Assembly (NCBI GenBank): GCA_010206265.1
Contig: VIQV01000032.1
Location: forward strand, 1 to 36,894
DNA from: Lachnospiraceae bacterium MD329
GTDB taxonomy: Bacteria > Bacillota > Clostridia > UBA1381
Direction: 5' to 3'
DNA: 36,894 nucleotides
The notes under the pieces are model-generated. The model saw only the letters and a list, made by a program, of their open reading frames with translations, did not search any database and was not told where the DNA came from. Numbering within the stretch: position 1 is the first letter of the stretch; every line of letters begins with the position of its first letter. Positions 31,643-36,894 of this stretch are shown here, piece by piece. Made by a program: the position numbers and the translations under genes.

Positions 31643-34600
31643 ATGGGAAAAGAACTTGATCTTGCCATAAAAATTGGTGGTCGTCTTGATAAATCGTTAG
31701 GCTCGGCGGTAAACAACGCGCAAAAACAGCTTAATTCAATAAGTAAAGTTGCGAATAATGTAGGAATGGCGGTAACAGCGGGAGTTGTTACCGCCGGAAC
31801 TAAATTAGTTGTTGACAGCGTAAACACTTACAAGGGCTATCAATCAGCTTTAAACAGCGCGGCGGCGACGGCGGGAATTGAACGCGGAACAGCAGAATAT
31901 GAGGCTATGGACGCGGCGGCGCGTGAGGCGGGACGAACAACAGTAAAAACCGCACAGGAAAGCGCAAACGCACTTGAATATATGGCACTTGCCGGGTGGA
32001 GCGTCGAGGATAGTACAAAAGCTTTAATGCCTGTTTTGAAATTATCAGCCGCAACGGGCGCGGAACTTGCCACAACATCGGATTTAGTTACCGACAGTAT
32101 GGCTAACTTAGGTTTGGGAATTAACGATCTAAATCATTATTTAGATGTGTCGGCAACGGCAAATAATAAATCAAATCAGACGGCTATGCAGTTACAAGAA
32201 GCGTATTTGGGCGTTGGCGGTGTTTTAAAAAATCTTAATTCGCCGATTGAAGAAAGCGCCGCCGTTTTGGGCGTTCTTGCAAACAGAGGTACAAAGGGCA
32301 GTGAAGCGGGTACGGCTTTAAATGCTATTCTTGTAAATATGCAAAAACGGAGCGGCGACGCGTACAAAGCGATGTCCAAACTTGGCGTGTCTATGTATGA
32401 CAGTAGCGGCAAGGCACGGTCTATTATTGATGTATTCAAGGAAATATCGGATAAAACATCAGGAATGACGGAAGAAAACCGAAACTTGATGTATCAGATG
32501 ATCGGCGGCAAATCGCACCTTGACAGTTTTGCTAAAATAATGCAAGGCTTTACAACCGATACGGCGGACGGAACAAAAGAGATTTATTCGCTTATAAATG
32601 CGTTTAATAATTGCGATGGTGCGCTTGATAAATTGTACGGCATAAAAACCGATACATTAGAGGGTTCTATCTTAACCCTTAACAGCGCGTTTGATGATAT
32701 GAAAATATCAATAGGCGAAAAAATCGCCCCGACATTAAATGACGCGGTTAAGAACCTAACAGAAAAAATGCCGGAAATTGAAGATGTTATTGTAAGTTCA
32801 TTAGAAAGAATAATACCCGCAATGTCAAAGATATTAAATTATGTTGTTGATAATGCAGATAGCATAATTTCAGTAGTAACGAATATTGCAAAAGCGTTTA
32901 TTGGTTTTAAAATAACAACAGGTGCAATTAAAAGCATAAATAACATAGCGACGCTTGGCAAAAATCTAAATACGCTAAGAAAAGCGGCGGGTGGCGCAAA
33001 GGTATTAAAAGGAATAATTGGCACATTTACAGGAGTAAGCACAACGGCGGGAACGTTCGGCGGAGCGGTAACAGGTGTAGTTGGTACTCTTGTATCAAGT
33101 GTTGTTCCGCTTGCGGCGGTTGCAGGAGGTTTTGTAGCTGTTGGACTTGCGGCAAAGGGTGCTTATCAGATATGGTACAATAGTAATTACAAGTGGGGTA
33201 AAAGCCTTGAAAAACAGGCAAATATAGTAAGAACATCGGCGGACGAATTGACAAAATTAACAGGATATAAAAAAGAATTATCCGACTTAGAGCTTATTAT
33301 AAATTCACCTTCAAGCAGTTCAGAACAAGTCAACGTTGCACAATCGAGAGTAAAAGAAATAGCTGAATTATTGTCAAAGGAATATAATCTTAACATCAAT
33401 ACTGACACAAACGATTTAAAACAAGTGGTTGATGATGTTAAAACAGTAGTGGACGCATTGAATATTGGTGCAAGAAAGGAGTTCAACCAAAATTTTGCGA
33501 AATATCAAAGCGATTTAAACAGTAAAGTAAATACATATAAGACCGCACAAACAAAATTGCCAGAAATGCAAGTAAATCGCGATAAGTTATCTAAAGACAG
33601 TGAGTTTATAAGTGGTTATTTAAGTTCAGCGGTAACACAAGCTAATGCTTATAATATATCCGGTGACCTCAATTCCTACGCTTCCAATATGCAAAAAATT
33701 GCACAGAAATTTAATGAAGCAGGTTTACTTGATAAAATCAACGAAAATATGCCTAAAGCCATAAATCCAGACAAAATATCCGAAGAATTAACAGACATTG
33801 ACACTATACAAAATTTCTTAAATTCTATTCATAAACTTGATTTTGATACAAACAAAGCTTTTACGGAAGCAGATAACAAATTAAAAGACACTCAAACAAG
33901 TATCAGTCAAGCCGAAAGTTCAGCAACGCAGGCGGCTGACAGTATAAGTAGAGTACTTGCAAGCGATGTTTTGTCGGGAAACACCGTTAATGTGGAAAAT
34001 GATATAGAACGATTTAAAACATTAGGTCAAACAATGATTGACGCAGGTATGAATACCGCGGATATTGCTATGCAATTCGCAATGGCAAAATCGGGCTATA
34101 CAGAATTTTCAAAAGCTATTGAAAACGGTAAAGCGGCGGAAATGGCGCAAAACTTTATTGACTTCAAAAAGTCAATAGGTGATACGTCAGAAAGTGCGGT
34201 ATCTGGCGCGGCTCTTATTGCAAGTCAATTTGAAACAATTGAACAGGCAACCGCAAAAGGTAACGACGGAATATTAGCCGTCGTTAATAATATGAAATCT
34301 TTAGGCGACGCGCAACATCTGTTTGACGGCTTAGATGTTGACGGAGTGGCGAACAAATTAACCAATATGGCGCGTGCTATGAAGTTAATACCCAAAAATA
34401 AAACAATCAGCATTGACGCAAATGGTAACCTCTCAATTATTGATGTTGCGACGGATAAAATCAACAATGTTCCTGAAAAACATAGCACAAGCATTATTGC
34501 AATAGACAATACGTCTGACGGTGTAGAACAAGCAAGGAATAATCTTAAAACCATTAAAAACAAAACAGTTACAATTAGCGTACAAAGTATTCCGATTAAG

Positions 34601-35191
34601 GGGGCGGGGAGCGGTTCTCCGGCTTCTCTAATAGGAAGTACAGGTATGTTTAAAGTAGATCATCAAGCAAGCGGCACTTCTAATTTCGGCGGCGGTTTAA
34701 CATATGTAAACGATCAGAATATATCTGATCCGCGAGAAGTTATAGAATATGGCGGGCGGCGTTGGTGGTATGAGGGTAAAAACGTATTAACAGATTTACC
34801 GCGCGGCGCGAAGATTTATAATGCTTTACAATCAAGGGCGTTTATAAATGGATCGCACCGTAACGGCTTAGAGCGTGTACCGTTTGACGGATATATTGCG
34901 GAGCTTCACGCGGGTGAACGAGTGCTGACGGACAGCGAGGCAAGCGATTACAGAGAAAACGGGTTATTTGCACAGGCTATTGAACGCTTAAAAGAATTTT
35001 TGAGCGGCGGAAAGCCAAAGCCTCAAGACGATAACGGCGGCAATGATAAGCAAGTTGTTTTTGCACCGACGTATCAGATATACGGTAATGCCGATAGGGA
35101 AGAAATCAGACAAGGCGGCAAGCTGTCATTTAAGGACTTTAAGGAGTTTTACGAACTTATGAAGCGCAATCAGCGACGAACACAATTTTAA
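31643..35191 (+). CDS. tape measure protein
   Basis: A 1182-aa tail length protein of the TP901-like family. N-terminal domain (about 1-400) with the repeated conserved blocks AMDAAAREAGRTTVKTAQES, ALEYMALAGWSVEDST and MANLGLGI, a hydrophobic segment at about 465-515 (GVVGTLVSSVVPLAAVAGGF), long coiled coils (about 520-800) and a C-terminal Gly-rich region. At about 150 aa per 22 nm the length predicts a tail of roughly 170-180 nm, an estimate from the general 1.5 angstrom-per-residue rule. The assembly chaperone expected just upstream is found at 17439 instead. Confidence 0.93.
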   Translation: MGKELDLAIKIGGRLDKSLGSAVNNAQKQLNSISKVANNVGMAVTAGVVTAGTKLVVDSVNTYKGYQSALNSAAATAGIERGTAEYEAMDAAAREAGRTTVKTAQESANALEYMALAGWSVEDSTKALMPVLKLSAATGAELATTSDLVTDSMANLGLGINDLNHYLDVSATANNKSNQTAMQLQEAYLGVGGVLKNLNSPIEESAAVLGVLANRGTKGSEAGTALNAILVNMQKRSGDAYKAMSKLGVSMYDSSGKARSIIDVFKEISDKTSGMTEENRNLMYQMIGGKSHLDSFAKIMQGFTTDTADGTKEIYSLINAFNNCDGALDKLYGIKTDTLEGSILTLNSAFDDMKISIGEKIAPTLNDAVKNLTEKMPEIEDVIVSSLERIIPAMSKILNYVVDNADSIISVVTNIAKAFIGFKITTGAIKSINNIATLGKNLNTLRKAAGGAKVLKGIIGTFTGVSTTAGTFGGAVTGVVGTLVSSVVPLAAVAGGFVAVGLAAKGAYQIWYNSNYKWGKSLEKQANIVRTSADELTKLTGYKKELSDLELIINSPSSSSEQVNVAQSRVKEIAELLSKEYNLNINTDTNDLKQVVDDVKTVVDALNIGARKEFNQNFAKYQSDLNSKVNTYKTAQTKLPEMQVNRDKLSKDSEFISGYLSSAVTQANAYNISGDLNSYASNMQKIAQKFNEAGLLDKINENMPKAINPDKISEELTDIDTIQNFLNSIHKLDFDTNKAFTEADNKLKDTQTSISQAESSATQAADSISRVLASDVLSGNTVNVENDIERFKTLGQTMIDAGMNTADIAMQFAMAKSGYTEFSKAIENGKAAEMAQNFIDFKKSIGDTSESAVSGAALIASQFETIEQATAKGNDGILAVVNNMKSLGDAQHLFDGLDVDGVANKLTNMARAMKLIPKNKTISIDANGNLSIIDVATDKINNVPEKHSTSIIAIDNTSDGVEQARNNLKTIKNKTVTISVQSIPIKGAGSGSPASLIGSTGMFKVDHQASGTSNFGGGLTYVNDQNISDPREVIEYGGRRWWYEGKNVLTDLPRGAKIYNALQSRAFINGSHRNGLERVPFDGYIAELHAGERVLTDSEASDYRENGLFAQAIERLKEFLSGGKPKPQDDNGGNDKQVVFAPTYQIYGNADREEIRQGGKLSFKDFKEFYELMKRNQRRTQF

Positions 35192-35218
35192 AAATATTCA
35201 GAATAAGGAGCGGTAACA

Positions 35219-35605
35219 ATGCAGGGATATTATGTCGGCAGGGTGTCAAATATAGACACTGAAAAAGGATATGTAAAAGTAACATATCCCGAATATGACA
35301 ATACAGTTTCCGAATGGTTGCCGCTTCTTGCTTTTGAATATCAAATGCCGGAAATCGGCGCACTTGTTGCGACATTTCTTGACGATGAACGCGGCAACGG
35401 TATTTGTTTCGGTAAAATTTATTCAAACGAACAAAAGCCTCCAGCGAACGTCGGATATAAGAAAATTGTTGACGGAATGGAAATAACGAAAAAAGATAAC
35501 GTTTTTTCTGTAAAGTTTGATGATAATAATTATATACGTTTCAGTGGAGGAACAATGACAATAAAAGCCGATAAAGTAAACATTATCGACAATACGGAGG
35601 GTTAA
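35219..35605 (+). CDS. baseplate assembly protein V (spike)
   Basis: A 128-aa protein of the gpV / phage baseplate spike family: GRVSNIDTEKGYVKVTYPEYDN, EWLPLLAFEYQMPEIGALV (OB fold) and a beta-helical C-terminus (FSVKFDDNNYIRFSGGTMTI). It forms the membrane-piercing tip. AAGGAGCGG precedes the ATG. Confidence 0.88.
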   Translation: MQGYYVGRVSNIDTEKGYVKVTYPEYDNTVSEWLPLLAFEYQMPEIGALVATFLDDERGNGICFGKIYSNEQKPPANVGYKKIVDGMEITKKDNVFSVKFDDNNYIRFSGGTMTIKADKVNIIDNTEG

Positions 35606-35607
35606 AG

Positions 35608-36366
35608 ATGATAAAAATACGCGATTGCGAAATAATGGATATATTGCCATACACATTTAAAACCCCTCGTTGGCAAGCGTTATCAAAAGCATTTTTGAAA
35701 GTACGGGCTATGTGCTATGATACAATGTCGTCCGTGTTGTTTTGGGGTGATATAGAAAACGCAGACCCTGCACTATTGGACGCTATGGCGGCGGAATTAT
35801 CTGCACCGTTTTATTCAATGGATATGAGCATAGAACAAAAACGGTCAATCACTGCGGCGGCTTTTGCTTACAATTCAAGAATTGGTACAGTGTCAAGTAT
35901 ACAAGGGCTTTTGACGGCGGCGTTTGGTGGTGGCAAAATTTCTGAATGGTACGAATACGGCGGCGATCCATATTATTTTAAGATTGATATAAACGGCGAA
36001 CAAATAAGCCCTACATTATCAGACTTCAAATATTTTTCGGAAATGATAAGAAAAATAAAAAATGTCCGTTCTAAATTAGAGGGTTTGAATGTTAAGCTAA
36101 ACACAACACAATCAGACATCTATGCAGGGGCGAAGGTTGTAGGGATAAAGCGTACACTTCCAAAGGTAGAAGCGGCGGAAATACCGCGGGAAAGCGAAGT
36201 ATTGTCGGGTGTGGCAATAGGGGCAAAAGTCGCAGGGATAAAACGCACACTGCCTAAAGTAGACGCTATGCAGTACAACACATATGAGGACATTAAAAAG
36301 TACAGCAATGATGAAATAAAGAATAAGACGTACCTTGAATTGTTATACAAGCAGGAGGAGAAGTAA
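35608..36366 (+). CDS. tail protein I (gpI) with internal repeat
   Basis: A 252-aa protein of the P2 gpI family, baseplate component: ILPYTFKTPRWQALSKAF near the start, WGDIENADPALLDAMAAEL (about 46-64) and SRIGTVSSIQGLLTAAFG (about 90-107). The C-terminal ~80 residues are an extension with two copies of GIKRTLPKV about 31 residues apart (DNA repeats near 36127 and 36220, 93 bp apart). GGAGGG precedes the ATG. Confidence 0.88.
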   Translation: MIKIRDCEIMDILPYTFKTPRWQALSKAFLKVRAMCYDTMSSVLFWGDIENADPALLDAMAAELSAPFYSMDMSIEQKRSITAAAFAYNSRIGTVSSIQGLLTAAFGGGKISEWYEYGGDPYYFKIDINGEQISPTLSDFKYFSEMIRKIKNVRSKLEGLNVKLNTTQSDIYAGAKVVGIKRTLPKVEAAEIPRESEVLSGVAIGAKVAGIKRTLPKVDAMQYNTYEDIKKYSNDEIKNKTYLELLYKQEEK

Positions 36367-36368
36367 AA

Positions 36369-36894
36369 ATGGAAAATGAAAAAGCAAGCTATTTTGAAAA
36401 AACGAAAATTACATCGGCGGGCTTAAGACTGATACATAAATTGATTATGATGGGTGAGCCGTTAGTCATTACAAAAGCGGTAATCGGTGACGGAATATCA
36501 GAACAAGACCCTGTTACTATTACAGAATTAGTACACGAAATACCGTCACGGCAAACAGGACAGGAAGGAACGTCTGCGATAGTAGACTTACAGATGTATA
36601 TGCCGGAGGACGAACAAACAATAATTGCCCGTGTACGTGTGCAGAATGGCGATACCGAATTTACATTACGTGAAATCGCCTTTATAGCAACCGACCCCGA
36701 TATAGGCGATATTATATTCGCGTACACAAGGGACAACACGGAAAATGCAATGACGTTTCCTGTATTTAGCGGCGTACCTATATCAGCGACAGTTGATATA
36801 TCATTTTTTGTCCACAACTCCGCAAATGTTAAAATGAATGTAACATTACCTGCCGAAGTAAGACTTTCAGAATTTAACGCGCATAAGAATGCGG
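36369..36894 (+). CDS. tail-collar fibre protein, N-terminal part
   Basis: The frame runs off the window end after 175 residues. SYFEKTKITSAGLRLIHKLI, a VITKAVIGDG segment, LREIAFIATDPDIGDIIFAY and VDISFFVHNSANV follow the phage tail-collar fibre N-terminal domain that attaches fibres to gpI-type baseplates. The receptor-binding part lies beyond the window. AGGAGGAG precedes the ATG. Confidence 0.9.
   Translation, partial: MENEKASYFEKTKITSAGLRLIHKLIMMGEPLVITKAVIGDGISEQDPVTITELVHEIPSRQTGQEGTSAIVDLQMYMPEDEQTIIARVRVQNGDTEFTLREIAFIATDPDIGDIIFAYTRDNTENAMTFPVFSGVPISATVDISFFVHNSANVKMNVTLPAEVRLSEFNAHKNA

Noticed and set aside
34603..34617. Short GGGG runs and G6 tracts elsewhere (for example in the C5 methylase near 9503)
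   Set aside because: They are in frame within intact genes and too short to argue for slippage; only the G8 and G11 tracts are reported.

Overview
The window is the left side of an integrated temperate phage (prophage) in a low-to-medium GC Gram-positive bacterium, most likely a gut-type member of the Clostridia (Bacillota). The host call rests on the 5S rRNA and tRNA-Asn(GTT) order, strong AGGAGG-type ribosome binding sites, TTGACA/TATAAT promoters and the style of the phage genes. It is an inference from sequence character, not a database match.

Layout. 1-860 is host DNA: probably the last bases of 23S rRNA, a ~430-nt spacer, 5S rRNA, a broken 5' copy of the tRNA, an intact tRNA-Asn and an intrinsic terminator. 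The prophage starts at about 850-880, where a minus-strand large serine recombinase runs off its own sequence into the antisense of that terminator and tRNA. 2.3-4.1 kb is the lysogeny module: a zinc-ribbon membrane protein and a CI-like repressor on the minus strand, with two divergent near-consensus promoters and short TTGTCC/GGACAA operators between repressor and early genes. 4.1-16.3 kb is a tightly packed early operon of about 30 mostly small genes with ATGA overlaps. It includes a MazG-like pyrophosphohydrolase, a sigma-like protein, a secreted protein, three DNA methyltransferases (one C5 enzyme with circularly permuted motifs, one Dam-type gene broken at an 11-G run), a radical SAM protein, a DUF6075-like protein, a HUH Rep-like protein and a VRR-NUC nuclease. 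One minus-strand gene and one candidate minus-strand small RNA, each with its own promoter, are embedded in this operon. An intrinsic terminator at 16320-16358 closes the early block.

16.4-36.9 kb is the late operon of a contractile-tailed phage (myovirus morphology). It combines lambda-type packaging and head genes (Nu1-like small terminase, GpA-type large terminase, gpW-like connector, lambda-type portal, HK97-type protease and capsid) with P2/Mu-type tail genes (J, X, D, U, W/gp25, Z, sheath, tube, tape measure, V, I, tail-collar fibre). The order is mixed. A tail-assembly chaperone, with a T TTT TTA -1 frameshift site, lies between the two terminase genes. Baseplate J, tail X and hub D lie between large terminase and portal. 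U and gp25 directly follow the capsid gene. A phage GroES co-chaperonin sits just before the sheath. The window ends inside the tail fibre gene, so lysis genes and the right attachment site are not visible.

Most notable: the displaced frameshifting tail chaperone, the phage GroES, the G11 frameshift in the Dam gene, an early ORF split by one amber codon, two look-alike promoter/dyad/terminator units that may encode ~65-nt RNAs, and a recurring GGAGGCGGCGGA gene-junction motif.
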